This document shows, piece by piece, positions 8,570 to 17,300 of a DNA stretch of 64,000 nucleotides (position 1 is the first letter of the stretch; the number at the start of each line of letters is the position of its first letter). The notes below the pieces were generated by a model, which was not told where the DNA came from, made no database searches, and saw only the letters and a program-made list of their open reading frames with translations. The DNA lies in NCBI RefSeq assembly GCF_015354345.1, contig NZ_JADKYS010000001.1, positions 947,232-1,011,231 on the forward strand. The letters are read 5' to 3'. The stretch is from Methylophilus sp. 14. Lineage in GTDB: Bacteria; Pseudomonadota; Gammaproteobacteria; Burkholderiales; Methylophilaceae. Made by a program: the position numbers and the translations under genes.

Positions 8570-9570
8570 TAATGGTAAGCCTCGCCTTTATGCACTTTGC
8601 CACGAAACACATAATAGCCCCAGGCGGTGTAGGCCAGGATAATCGGGATAATGATCACGGCGCCAATAAGCGCAAATTGCTGGCTTTGTGGCGGTGCAGC
8701 GGCCGCATATATGCTCATTTGTGGCGGGATAATATTGGGCCAAATGCTAATGCCCAAGCCTGCATAACCGAGTAATACCAAGCCCAGCGTATACAAAAAC
8801 GGACTGGTTTCTGCTTTGTTTTTAAGGGCGCGTTGCAGGTTGTAAAAGCAAACAATCACCAGTAGCGGCACCGGTGACAGCCACAGCAGATTGGGCATCG
8901 TAAACCAGCGCTCAGCAATACGGCTATCCATCCATGGTGTCCATAGGCTAATCACTGCAATAATCAATAGCAATGCCACAGAAATGCGCTGTGACAAACG
9001 CATGCACACTGCTTGCAGCTCGCCTGTGGTTTTAAAAATCAGCCAGGTGCTGCCGAGCAGGGCATACGTGACCAACAAACCTAGCCCGGTAAAAATAGAG
9101 AACGGTGAGATCCAGTCCAGCGGCCCGCCAGCATAGGCCTGGTTCACCACGTGAATGCCTTGCAGATAGGCGCCCAGCGTCATGCCCTGAAAGAAAGTCG
9201 CTGAGATAGAGCCGCACAAAAAGGCTTTGTCCCAAAAGTGACGTTCCGCATCATGCGCCTTGAACCTGAACTCAAAGGCAACACCGCGAAAAATCAAAGC
9301 CATCAACATAAACAACAACGGCAAGGAGAGGGCACTTAAAATCACCGAGTAAGCCAGCGGAAATGCTGCCAGCAAGCCTGCGCCGCCTAACACTAGCCAG
9401 GTTTCATTGCCGTCCCATACCGGGGCAACCGTGTTCATCATCAGGTCTCTGTCATCTTTGTCTTTAAAAAACGGGTACAAAATGCCGATGCCGAGGTCAA
9501 AGCCGTCCATGATGATGTACATCATGATGCCAAACAGGATAATGGTCGCCCACACCAGTGATAAGTCCAT
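8569..9570 (-). CDS. cioB: Cytochrome bd-type (cyanide-insensitive) quinol oxidase subunit II
   Basis: The 333-residue subunit II has about eight membrane helices and opens with the family signature MYIIMDGFDLGIGILYPFF. The length matches the short CioB/CydB class. With subunit I it oxidises quinol and reduces oxygen to water in the cytoplasmic membrane without pumping protons. It lies 11 bases after the subunit I gene and is translationally coupled to the 44-residue gene behind it. Such oxidases are used at low oxygen or under cyanide, NO or peroxide stress. Confidence 0.93.
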   Translation of the reverse strand: MDLSLVWATIILFGIMMYIIMDGFDLGIGILYPFFKDKDDRDLMMNTVAPVWDGNETWLVLGGAGLLAAFPLAYSVILSALSLPLLFMLMALIFRGVAFEFRFKAHDAERHFWDKAFLCGSISATFFQGMTLGAYLQGIHVVNQAYAGGPLDWISPFSIFTGLGLLVTYALLGSTWLIFKTTGELQAVCMRLSQRISVALLLIIAVISLWTPWMDSRIAERWFTMPNLLWLSPVPLLVIVCFYNLQRALKNKAETSPFLYTLGLVLLGYAGLGISIWPNIIPPQMSIYAAAAPPQSQQFALIGAVIIIPIILAYTAWGYYVFRGKVHKGEAYH

Positions 9571-9581
9571 TGCCTTGTCCT

Positions 9582-11012
9582 TTATTGATCTTTAGTCGTT
9601 GGTGCCGATTTCGCGTCAGGATGAAACTCCGGCGCCAGTGCAAAAGCATTCACCTCATCTTGGTTGCCTGCAATGGCGTCGCCATGTAAGTTTCCCTCTG
9701 TGTGTGGCCCACTATGCACCAGCCGTAAGACATACAGCGTGCCGACGCCAAATACCGCCAGGTAAATAACCACAAATAAAGCTAACGTTAAGCCGACTTC
9801 CGTGGCGGTGTGCGGCGTCACAGCATCTGCGGTGCGCAATACGCCGTAGACCACCCAAGGTTGGCGGCCAATTTCAGTGGTAAACCAGCCCGCTAAAATG
9901 GCCACGATGCCGGCCGGACCCATGGCCGTGGCAAATGTGAGGAAAGGCTTATGTTGGTATAGCTGTTTTTTATAACGCAACCAGACGGAGGTCAGGGCTA
10001 ACAAAATCATCAGCATGCCCAGCCCGGCCATGATTCTAAACGTCCAGAAAATAATCGTGGCATTGGGGCGGTCTTGTGGCGCAAACTCCTTCAATGCTGG
10101 AATCTGCTCGGTGAGCGAGTGGCGTAAAATCAAACTGCCCAACACCGGGATTTCTAGCGCAAAATGATTTTTTTCCTGCGCCATGTCCGGCCAAGCCATC
10201 AGTACCAAAGGCGTCGCTTCATTCCCTTTATTCTCCCAATGCGCCTCAATCGCGGCGATTTTGGCTGGCTGGTGTTTTAAGGTATTTAAACCATGCATAT
10301 CGCCCACTACGACTTGTAAAGGTGCCAGCAACAATATCAGCCATAGGCCCATAGAGAGCATCTTGCGCACGCAGGCATTGTCTTTGCCACGTAGTAATTG
10401 CCAGGCACCTGAGGCGACCACAAACAAGGCCGTTGCCAGGTAAGCGCCAATCACCATATGCACCAGCCGGTATGGAAATGACGGATTAAAGATGATTTTG
10501 AACCAATCGACCGGAATCACTTTGCCATTTATCAGCTCAAATCCCTGCGGGGTTTGCATCCAGCTGTTTGAGGCCAATATCCAGGTAGCCGAGACCAGCG
10601 TACCGACGGCGACCATGACTGTGGCAGTGAAGTGTAACCTAGGCCCGACCTTGTTCCAGCCAAATAGCATCACGCCTAAAAAACCTGCTTCGAGAAAAAA
10701 GGCCGTCAGCACTTCATAAGCCAGCAATGGCCCGGTGACGCTGCCCGCCACGCTGGAAAACCCTGACCAGTTAGTGCCGAACTGATAGGCCATAACCAGG
10801 CCTGAGACCACGCCCATGCCAAAACAGAGCGAAAATAGCTTGACCCAAAAATGATACAAGTCGAGATAAACCGTATTTTTGGTTTTTAACCAGCTCGCCT
10901 CCAGCACCGCCAGGTAGCTGGCCAGGCCGATGGTGATCGCCGGAAACACAATATGAAACGAAATGGTGAACCCAAACTGGATTCTGGCCAAGGTCAATGC
11001 CAACTCAGACAT
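9582..11012 (-). CDS. cioA: Cytochrome bd-type quinol oxidase subunit I, short Q-loop
   Basis: The 476-residue subunit I carries the haem ligands: the N-terminal His in FGFTISFHIVFPAIT, His in RLVHMVIGAYLATA, and the GWFTTEIGRQPWVVYG block near the C-terminal part. The quinol loop is short, which places it in the cyanide-insensitive (CioA) class rather than the long-loop E. coli class. First gene of cioA-cioB-DUF2474. The upstream 270 bases hold a palindrome and an 18-base tandem repeat that may be operator sites. Confidence 0.93.
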   Translation of the reverse strand: MSELALTLARIQFGFTISFHIVFPAITIGLASYLAVLEASWLKTKNTVYLDLYHFWVKLFSLCFGMGVVSGLVMAYQFGTNWSGFSSVAGSVTGPLLAYEVLTAFFLEAGFLGVMLFGWNKVGPRLHFTATVMVAVGTLVSATWILASNSWMQTPQGFELINGKVIPVDWFKIIFNPSFPYRLVHMVIGAYLATALFVVASGAWQLLRGKDNACVRKMLSMGLWLILLLAPLQVVVGDMHGLNTLKHQPAKIAAIEAHWENKGNEATPLVLMAWPDMAQEKNHFALEIPVLGSLILRHSLTEQIPALKEFAPQDRPNATIIFWTFRIMAGLGMLMILLALTSVWLRYKKQLYQHKPFLTFATAMGPAGIVAILAGWFTTEIGRQPWVVYGVLRTADAVTPHTATEVGLTLALFVVIYLAVFGVGTLYVLRLVHSGPHTEGNLHGDAIAGNQDEVNAFALAPEFHPDAKSAPTTKDQ

Positions 11013-11049
11013 ACATATCCTTTTACATCACTGGCAATATTCGCATAGG

Positions 11050-11123
11050 CGTGACGTCACGTGCTTGCGCTCACTTGTGTGGAAATGACTCGCCAGGAAA
11101 TATTAACTCGCCGAGAAATATTA
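11050..11123. promoter_or_regulatory. Palindrome and 18-bp tandem repeat upstream of cioA
   Basis: Two features stand out between cioA and the divergent hipB-like gene. One is the 12-base perfect palindrome CGTGACGTCACG at 11050-11061. The other is a direct tandem repeat of ACTCGCCAGGAAATATTA (11088-11105) and ACTCGCCGAGAAATATTA (11106-11123), which differ at two positions. Both are of the size of operator sites and lie 38-111 bases upstream of the cioA start. The regulator is not identified, and either divergent gene could be the target. Confidence 0.45.
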
Positions 11124-11283
11124 TCAGCGTTGACTCGTATTGCTGGCAATAAGTTTTACGTGCGAGCGAGCTATTCCTGTGAATGATTCAAAATGCGGCC
11201 TAATCACGCTGCTTAAAAATGAATTGATTTCGTATAAAAACGCAATATAATGAACTTTAAGTCTATTAAATATTAATTTATTG

Positions 11284-11628
11284 ATGTCTAAAAAAACAAA
11301 TTCACTAGCGAGTGCTAACCCGGATGTGCTCAAGGCATTAGAAACGCTAGGCCTGCGCCTGCGTGCTAACCGCGTGGCTTTGGGCTGGACTGTGAAGGAG
11401 ATGTCAACCCGCTTACTCTGTTCACAGAATACTTACCGGGCGATTGAGGCTGGCAAGCCTAGTGCGAGTGTGGGCATTATTGCCAATGCACTGTGGCTGT
11501 TTGGCCAATTAGACAGTCTGGAGGCTGTTGCGCCTGTGCCCGTAAATGCGAGTGCATTTATTCGCGCCAGAAAAAAATCTGGCGTAACCGATGCCGCATA
11601 CATCTCAGAGGACGAGCGTGATTTCTAA
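11284..11628 (+). CDS. XRE-family HTH protein, HipB-like antitoxin/repressor
   Basis: A 114-residue protein with a helix-turn-helix domain (about residues 20-75): LRLRANRVALGWTVKEMSTR, then the recognition helix region CSQNTYRAIEAGKPSAS. It is followed by a HipA-like gene whose GTG start lies inside this gene, 11 bases before its stop. The pair has the size and order of hipB-hipA modules, in which HipB binds HipA and represses the operon. ATG at 11284 is preferred to the TTG three bases earlier. It belongs to the accessory region just outside the tRNA-Asn element. Confidence 0.8.
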   Translation: MSKKTNSLASANPDVLKALETLGLRLRANRVALGWTVKEMSTRLLCSQNTYRAIEAGKPSASVGIIANALWLFGQLDSLEAVAPVPVNASAFIRARKKSGVTDAAYISEDERDF

Positions 11629-12859
11629 TCGCACCATTTATATCGGTCTGGCTGCCAGCTTCGATACCGATGTCAGGCCCGCGGCGATTTTGAAACTTGC
11701 GCGCAGAGGCGTGATTGAGTCCAGCCAATTGGCTTATGGCACCGGATTTTTGGCGGCGCCTGATGCTTTTGCACTAAACCCGCTACATCTACCGCTTACA
11801 AATGAAATCGTCAGCGTGGCGGAGCGTCGCATGCGTGATGGCGGCGCGTTACCGCTGACGCTGTGTGACGCATTGCCGGATACCTGGGGCCGCAAGGTGC
11901 TCGAGTCGCAGCAGGGCCGCACACTCGATGATATTGATGTGCTGCTACTGACAAACGCCAACCGCGTCGGCGCCATGACCTTTGCTGAGACCTTGCCGAT
12001 ACCACTGCAAGCGGCGGACAATGCACTGTTCTCGCTTGATGACATGGCGGATGCAGTCAAGCGACTTGAGGTCGCCATGGAGATTCCCTTACCCTTGCGT
12101 CAGCTGCTTAATAAAGGAGGCAGTCTGGGCGGAGCCAGGCCCAAAGCAGACTTCGTTCATGACCATAAAAGATGGATTGCAAAATTCCCGGCCAGCAGCG
12201 ATGACCACGATGTGGAGTTGCTGGAAGCCGCGGTGCTCATACTGGCCGCACGCTGTGGCATAGACGTCCCCCCACACAAGCTGGAGCGGATACATCGCGG
12301 ACATGCTTTATTGGTGCAACGTTTTGACCGCACTGGCGACGTGGATGCTGAAACCCGCATCCATTATCTCTCAGCCTCTGCATTGCTGGATGTGCCATAT
12401 CGCTCGAATGACGGTAGCTATATTGAGTTCGCGCAAGTGATCAGGCAGATTTCAGCCAACCCTGAGCACGATTTAAATCAGCTCTACCGCAGAATGGTTT
12501 TCAACCTCATCATCGACAATACGGATGATCACGTCAAAAATCATGGCATGCTGCATGTCAAAGGCAATCAGTATCAACTGTCACCCGCGTTTGATATGGT
12601 GATGCAACTGAGCAATGTCCATTACCAGGCCCTGGCTATTTTTCCTGGCAACAATCTTGCCAAACTGAGTTTAGCCATGCGTGCGGCACCACATTTCGGT
12701 ATTAACGAACAGGCTGTCAAAGCCGTCATAGAAGACATTGAAGAGAAAGCACGTCTACAGTTATTGCCGATAGTAGAAAAGTTGGGTGGTGGTGATGTGT
12801 TGATGAAAAGAGTGCAACAGTGCCTGGATAGGCAGCTCGCATTTATTCGAGAAGAGTAA
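11618..12859 (+). CDS. HipA-like Ser/Thr kinase
   Basis: A 413-residue HipA-family kinase. Visible motifs are the ATP-loop GGSLGGARPKA (about residues 167-177), the catalytic block NLIIDNTDDHVKNHG (about 297-311) and the DFG-like SPAFDM (322-327), all in the right order. The GTG start at 11618 has AGAGG at good spacing and overlaps the hipB-like gene; a longer frame from 11591 lies entirely within that gene. E. coli HipA phosphorylates glutamyl-tRNA synthetase and causes growth arrest; the target here is unknown. Some HipA-like proteins have other substrates or serve as defence factors, so a toxin role is inferred, not shown. Confidence 0.85.
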   Translation: MISNRTIYIGLAASFDTDVRPAAILKLARRGVIESSQLAYGTGFLAAPDAFALNPLHLPLTNEIVSVAERRMRDGGALPLTLCDALPDTWGRKVLESQQGRTLDDIDVLLLTNANRVGAMTFAETLPIPLQAADNALFSLDDMADAVKRLEVAMEIPLPLRQLLNKGGSLGGARPKADFVHDHKRWIAKFPASSDDHDVELLEAAVLILAARCGIDVPPHKLERIHRGHALLVQRFDRTGDVDAETRIHYLSASALLDVPYRSNDGSYIEFAQVIRQISANPEHDLNQLYRRMVFNLIIDNTDDHVKNHGMLHVKGNQYQLSPAFDMVMQLSNVHYQALAIFPGNNLAKLSLAMRAAPHFGINEQAVKAVIEDIEEKARLQLLPIVEKLGGGDVLMKRVQQCLDRQLAFIREE

Positions 12860-12939
12860 GTAGGGCGCGCGTGCACAAGCCGAGGGCCATGCGGTTGGCA
12901 AAGATGTGATGCTTTTGTGAGATGTTGTGAGCGACGAAT

Positions 12940-13024
12940 AAAGCAAAAGGCCTTGCATTTCTGCAAGGCCTTTTTTATTTGGCTCCTCAACCTGGGCTCG
13001 AACCAGGGACCTACGGATTAACAG
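12940..13024. repeat. attL: direct repeat of tRNA-Asn 3' end and terminator
   Basis: This 85-base stretch matches 18515-18599 without gaps and with only four substitutions. Bases 12976-13024 are identical to 18551-18599, which cover the 3' half of the tRNA-Asn gene from its CCA end to the anticodon loop. The identity stops at 13025, where the tRNA sequence is replaced by AT-rich DNA. This is the expected left junction of an element that integrated in the tRNA gene. The span between the two copies is 5575 bases. Confidence 0.92.
12946..12976. terminator. Bidirectional terminator, original tRNA-Asn/hipA side
   Basis: The hairpin AAAGGCCTTGC-ATTTCT-GCAAGGCCTTT is followed by a T run on the plus strand and has T-rich sequence on the minus side. 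It ends hipA transcription and, before the insertion, would have ended the tRNA-Asn transcript from the other side. The four bases that differ from the copy at 18521-18551 form two compensatory base-pair changes. Confidence 0.8.
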
Positions 13025-13168
13025 AATTTCATTTATAAAGTAAACGTATATTAATCAATTACTTGCAATGCCCGCTTATTATTTGAATTAGTTCCACTAA
13101 GTGTTGAAACAATGATTTATAAGTTAACTTAAGTACGATTTAGCTACAGTCTTAAATTGAATGGACAA

Positions 13169-13813
13169 TTAAACTCTTAAATATTTTTTCGGTATTTTTT
13201 TGTCGCATAGTGAGTAAAAACAATCTAAGTTTTGTTGTAATTCTGTACCAATTTTTACTGTAGATGTATTTTTGATGAATATATCTAAATGGTATCTAGG
13301 ATGGATATCACCATTATGATTTTCTTCGTCATCGTCATATCGGAAGTAACCATGATCTTCATTAATTAAAGCAATAAATGCATCTAAGTATTTCGTTGCC
13401 TCATAATCCTCTAAACCAAAACTGTCCATTAGGGAAACAAGAATAGCTTCAATTGAAAAGTCTGCCTCTTGACATGTACTAATAGCATTTCGAAATATTG
13501 AAATCAAATAACCATCAACTTCTTGTTTTATTGAATCTGAGTTAAAAAATATTCTGTATCCATCATCCACGATTTGAAATGGGACAGACATGGAAAAATA
13601 GCCGCTATCTCTTCTAACCACTACACGTCGATAATCTCCAGAATAAATAACAAAGTTATATTCTGGATCGTAAGTATCAGTTTTCTTATCGTTAAAATGA
13701 TTAATTATTTCAGCAATAATAAGGATGTTATAGAGGTTATCAAAGATGTCCCTGACAGCTACAAACTTATTCAAATAGTAGTCAGGTATTGATTTGAAAA
13801 AAAAGGCACTCAT
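13169..13813 (-). CDS. 214-residue partner of the helicase, possibly DUF2290
   Basis: The gene overlaps the helicase gene by four bases (13810-13813), so the two are co-translated. The protein is soluble and rich in Asp, Tyr and Phe. Its C-terminal third has YFRYD (156-160) followed by an acidic stretch and HPRYHL (171-176). From memory, this RYD...HP..H pattern is that of DUF2290 proteins, which occur next to helicases in an antiviral system described from P4-like satellite hotspots. I cannot run a profile search, so the family call is tentative. No nuclease motif is obvious; the conserved His residues could be catalytic. Base composition is clearly AT-rich against the flanking chromosome. 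Confidence 0.65.
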   Translation of the reverse strand: MSAFFFKSIPDYYLNKFVAVRDIFDNLYNILIIAEIINHFNDKKTDTYDPEYNFVIYSGDYRRVVVRRDSGYFSMSVPFQIVDDGYRIFFNSDSIKQEVDGYLISIFRNAISTCQEADFSIEAILVSLMDSFGLEDYEATKYLDAFIALINEDHGYFRYDDDEENHNGDIHPRYHLDIFIKNTSTVKIGTELQQNLDCFYSLCDKKIPKKYLRV

Positions 13814-15807
13814 AGCTTTTTATTCACTTCATATTCAAATTTTAAATAGTTGTTAATGATGTCTTCATCCAGATCTTCAGTGTCATTTAAGATTGAATTC
13901 ATCCTGCTTATCAGCTTTGCAACAAGTCGAGGGCTTGCAGGTGGGGTTTTTTCTGCACAAAAATCCTTTACAAGTTTCTCTACAGAAAATTGATTTTCTA
14001 AAATAATATAGTCTTTCTGATTTTTAATTTCTTCTGCAGATGGGATACGAATATCAATACGATTGTTTTTTGTCAGATAATCTAGTCCGTTTTTGATCTC
14101 TTTGAGTATTCCTTGATTTGCATATTTGCTTAAAACTAAATGGCTTTCAAGAAATGATCTCGCCATCATTGTATAGAGGCCATTTCTAAAGGCAGATTGT
14201 CTATAAAGATCACTTGCATAACAGATGACAAATGGAAACTCTAAGCCCTTTGCATTGTTGATATTTGAAATAAAGAACTTATCAGGACTTCTTGATTTAG
14301 TTTCATATGAGACATTTACTGGCCATTTAAATGCATCTTTAACTTTTCCTTCAAGTTCGGATATAGAGTTATAAACGTAATTATCTTTATCAAGATATAT
14401 AACAGCAATATCTCCTGGCTGAATGCTAGGAAATCTATGTCGAAGGTCACTTACAATAGAGATTATTTGGTCGGCAACGCTGTTTTGTTCAAGCTGATGA
14501 ATGTAGGTGCTTGGTGTCTCTACAGGAATATCTTCAAACCTCCTTAGCGGTTCTCTGCTCAAGATTGCTCGGCCGTTTCCAGCTTCATGGTAGGTGTAAC
14601 CACAGGTATTCCACTCCTCATCTTTCAACCATCTTAGTACGGGCTTTTCATAGAGCCCCATACCTAATGCATGTGAAAACATTAAGTTTTTAGGATCTGT
14701 TCTATAACATTTCTTCAAAACTATGTCAGCCTTATTCACGCTGTCATCAATAGCTCTAAAAATGTTTTGGAAGACGTCGCCGGCAACAAAGATTTTTTTT
14801 CTTGTAACTAACTCACACAACTCTATAAAACTTGGCGCAAAGTCTTGACTTTCATCTATAAATACATAATCGAAAACATATGTAGATTCAAGCTTAGATG
14901 CTTTAATCTCCTCTAGGGCTAACTTACATATAGCATCAAAATTTCCCGCCATGAGAGAGCGAAACGGAATTCCAAGGGAGTGACAAATATGCCTGTACAT
15001 TCCTGAGTTGGGGTCTTTACCACTTCCCCAAGAGTGAAAACAAAAGAGTTTATTATTCCAGTCAATTTGTCTTTCAACTCTCATAAAATCGAAGAAATCA
15101 GGTATTCTAATTCTCATTGTCGAAGCAAGGATTTTATTAAAACATGTGAAGGCAATCTTGGCTTCGATATCTTTCGAATAAATTTCTTTCAATTTGTGAA
15201 GTAATAGTTCAGTTTTACCTGAACCAGCCAAGCCTTGGATTACAAGCTTTTTAGGCGTATGGTTTTTAAAAACAAAGCTAGTCTGATCAGTGTCAAAGAG
15301 TATGATTTTTGATTTAATCGCGTCAAGCGAGTCAACAGTTTCGAGGTTAATTTTTTTAGTATCGTTAATACTCCCCACAACTAACGAAATTATTAAGTCG
15401 ATTGTTCGTATATCACGTATGTTTTCTATCTTTAGCTGATTAAAGTCAATTTGTTTTTTTTGTAAGCTTATAAAGCAGTTTTCCCAATTTTTTCTTCTAC
15501 CAATTTTTTCTCGATATTTGTATTTTTCTGATAAAAATGAAATGTCATCAATAAATTCTTCGGTGTATTCGTTAAAGCTATCATCTGTACCAGCCTCTCC
15601 AAGATTAAGGAAGAACGGGCGCATGCCAGATACGAAAACAACAACAGCGTTGTCGTAATCGTATGTTGTATCTTCGATAGTTAAAGGTTTGGATAATACA
15701 TATGTTTGCTTTTTAGCCTGTTCTGAAAGCTCCTCTAAGCTTTGGGTTAGACCGGCTCTGTCAGTTAGTTCGCGTGCGTTTTGTTCAAAAAAGCAATAAC
15801 CACTCAT
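13810..15807 (-). CDS. UvrD-like SF1 helicase, defence-type cargo
   Basis: A 665-residue protein with about 185 residues of unrecognised N-terminal domain followed by an SF1 (UvrD/Rep-like) helicase core. Motifs in order are Walker A GLAGSGKTE (192-200), Walker B FIDESQD (316-322), motif III AGDVFQNIF (342-350), motif IV CYRTD (367-371), motif V NAKGLEFPFVIC (518-529) and a motif VI-like segment LYTMMARS (544-551). The N-terminal region is not found in UvrD or Rep themselves. Together with the overlapping 214-residue gene it forms a two-gene cassette in a mobile element, which points to a phage-defence role. The best match I recall is the helicase-DUF2290 system. A role in element maintenance is the alternative. 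Confidence 0.8.
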   Translation of the reverse strand: MSGYCFFEQNARELTDRAGLTQSLEELSEQAKKQTYVLSKPLTIEDTTYDYDNAVVVFVSGMRPFFLNLGEAGTDDSFNEYTEEFIDDISFLSEKYKYREKIGRRKNWENCFISLQKKQIDFNQLKIENIRDIRTIDLIISLVVGSINDTKKINLETVDSLDAIKSKIILFDTDQTSFVFKNHTPKKLVIQGLAGSGKTELLLHKLKEIYSKDIEAKIAFTCFNKILASTMRIRIPDFFDFMRVERQIDWNNKLFCFHSWGSGKDPNSGMYRHICHSLGIPFRSLMAGNFDAICKLALEEIKASKLESTYVFDYVFIDESQDFAPSFIELCELVTRKKIFVAGDVFQNIFRAIDDSVNKADIVLKKCYRTDPKNLMFSHALGMGLYEKPVLRWLKDEEWNTCGYTYHEAGNGRAILSREPLRRFEDIPVETPSTYIHQLEQNSVADQIISIVSDLRHRFPSIQPGDIAVIYLDKDNYVYNSISELEGKVKDAFKWPVNVSYETKSRSPDKFFISNINNAKGLEFPFVICYASDLYRQSAFRNGLYTMMARSFLESHLVLSKYANQGILKEIKNGLDYLTKNNRIDIRIPSAEEIKNQKDYIILENQFSVEKLVKDFCAEKTPPASPRLVAKLISRMNSILNDTEDLDEDIINNYLKFEYEVNKKL

Positions 15808-16127
15808 AGGTTATATCTCCGAGATCTTTTGTATTTGTACATCCTAAAGTATAAATCATGATTTTTTTTTATGTTACCTATGCCCCCCATCTTGTTTCAA
15901 GAGAGCTGTAGTTATATGATTTGCTCGTCACAGCAACTTGTCAGCAAGACAAGGCGCCCTAGTATGTGATGTGCGCTGATAGATAAATGGTGCGGGCAAA
16001 TCAAATCCTAGGCCCTTCAGGGGAGAGGTAAAGCCAAGTCCCGATAAGCCTGTCTACTCAGATAAGCCTCCATCAGGGATAAGCAGGATGCTCTAGTACC
16101 TGTGACTTCATTGTCTTTTAACCGACG
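15808..16127. promoter_or_regulatory. Divergent intergenic region with putative Rep iterons
   Basis: This 320-base gap separates the minus-strand cargo from the plus-strand Rep gene and should hold both promoters. Near the Rep end the heptamer GATAAGC occurs three times in the same orientation, at 16043, 16061 and 16078, with spacings of 18 and 17 bases; the first two extend to GATAAGCCT. Evenly spaced repeats just ahead of a rep gene are typical iterons, so a replication origin or Rep operator is likely here. A short inverted pair GATTTGC/GCAAATC (15918 and 15996) is also present. No coding sequence is seen. Confidence 0.5.
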
Positions 16128-17300
16128 ATGGGGTCATGTGTTTTCCGAAATTATTACGTTGGCCCCTTCGTCACAGATACGAATGGAGTCATCGTGAATC
16201 ACAATAAATTATCTTTTCAAAATTTCTCGTCAGATTCAGATTTGTCAGCGCAAAGTGGCATGTTGCGACGGCAACATGCGCTTGGCGGTGACACCTCAGA
16301 AGCTCCCGGTGTAGTAATACCGGGGGAAAGTTTGAATCACCAACCATGCGGTGATGGCTCTGAAAGTTTAGAGCTAACTGTATATGGTAAAAGAGCCGCT
16401 ATTATTGCTCACCCTTTGCCTTCTGAATTCACTCCTGGATATGCGGCAATTACCGATTACCTAAATTGCTCTTTCCGTTTACCTGAAAACTTCAACCCTA
16501 ATCGATTCTTTGAAATCTTTGCTAGTGTCGCTGGTGAGAGATTCTCAAAAGTGCGCAATCGCGGCAAAGGAATGAATGGGTACGAGCGTTCATTTGATAT
16601 GGGCGATGAAGGTGCCAAGTTTTGCTTTGGAGGCCAGAGCAATACAGGGTTAATCATGTTGCCTGGTCAGGCCTGCCATACCATTAAGGACTGGTCTGTG
16701 TTGGTTTCTTTTCTTAGAGACAATTTAGACGCACGTATAACGCGCTGGGATGGTGCTGTAGACGATTTTGACGGCATGCATTCTGTTGATTGGGCAGTTG
16801 AACAATATCTACTTGGTAACTTCACCAATGGCGGCAATAAACCTTCATGCAAACAGAACGGCAACTGGATAGACCCTGACGGCAGCGGGCGCACATTTTA
16901 TGTGGGTAAACGTGAAAACGGAAAAATGATGCGCGTTTACGAAAAAGGGATGCAATGCGGCATGCCTTTTCATCCTTGGGTAAGGTGGGAGCTTGAGCTG
17001 CATAATGTGGATAGGGTTATTCCCTGGGAAGTGCTTTCTGATCCTGGAAAGTACGTTGCAGGGGCATTCCCAAAGGTGCTTGGTTGGATTCACGATGAAA
17101 TGTCTCGAATCCGTACTATCAGAACTGAGACAACCCTGTCATATGAAACCCTGGTTAAGTACGCTGCAACTGCTTATGGTCGGCTGATTAACACCATGTT
17201 AGAAGTGGAAGCGTCGCCGGATGATGTGATTAATCGTCTGCGATTAGAGGGCGTCCCAAAGCGCCTTGGTTTAATGAAACTCTTGGAGGGTAAACAGTAA
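16128..17300 (+). CDS. Replication initiation factor (Rep_trans/RstA-like)
   Basis: A 390-residue protein with the replication initiation factor domain found in filamentous phage RstA proteins, some plasmids and integrative elements. Typical segments are TDYLNCSFRLP (opening of the domain), ITRWDGAVDDFDG with the conserved acidic residues, YVGKRENGKMMRVYEKG with the likely catalytic Tyr/Lys region, and VRWELELHN. Rep nicks DNA at the double-strand origin for rolling-circle replication. The first 90 or so residues are less conserved, so a later start is possible. It is followed with no gap by the HTH gene (stop 17300, ATG 17301). Confidence 0.8.
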   Translation: MGSCVFRNYYVGPFVTDTNGVIVNHNKLSFQNFSSDSDLSAQSGMLRRQHALGGDTSEAPGVVIPGESLNHQPCGDGSESLELTVYGKRAAIIAHPLPSEFTPGYAAITDYLNCSFRLPENFNPNRFFEIFASVAGERFSKVRNRGKGMNGYERSFDMGDEGAKFCFGGQSNTGLIMLPGQACHTIKDWSVLVSFLRDNLDARITRWDGAVDDFDGMHSVDWAVEQYLLGNFTNGGNKPSCKQNGNWIDPDGSGRTFYVGKRENGKMMRVYEKGMQCGMPFHPWVRWELELHNVDRVIPWEVLSDPGKYVAGAFPKVLGWIHDEMSRIRTIRTETTLSYETLVKYAATAYGRLINTMLEVEASPDDVINRLRLEGVPKRLGLMKLLEGKQ

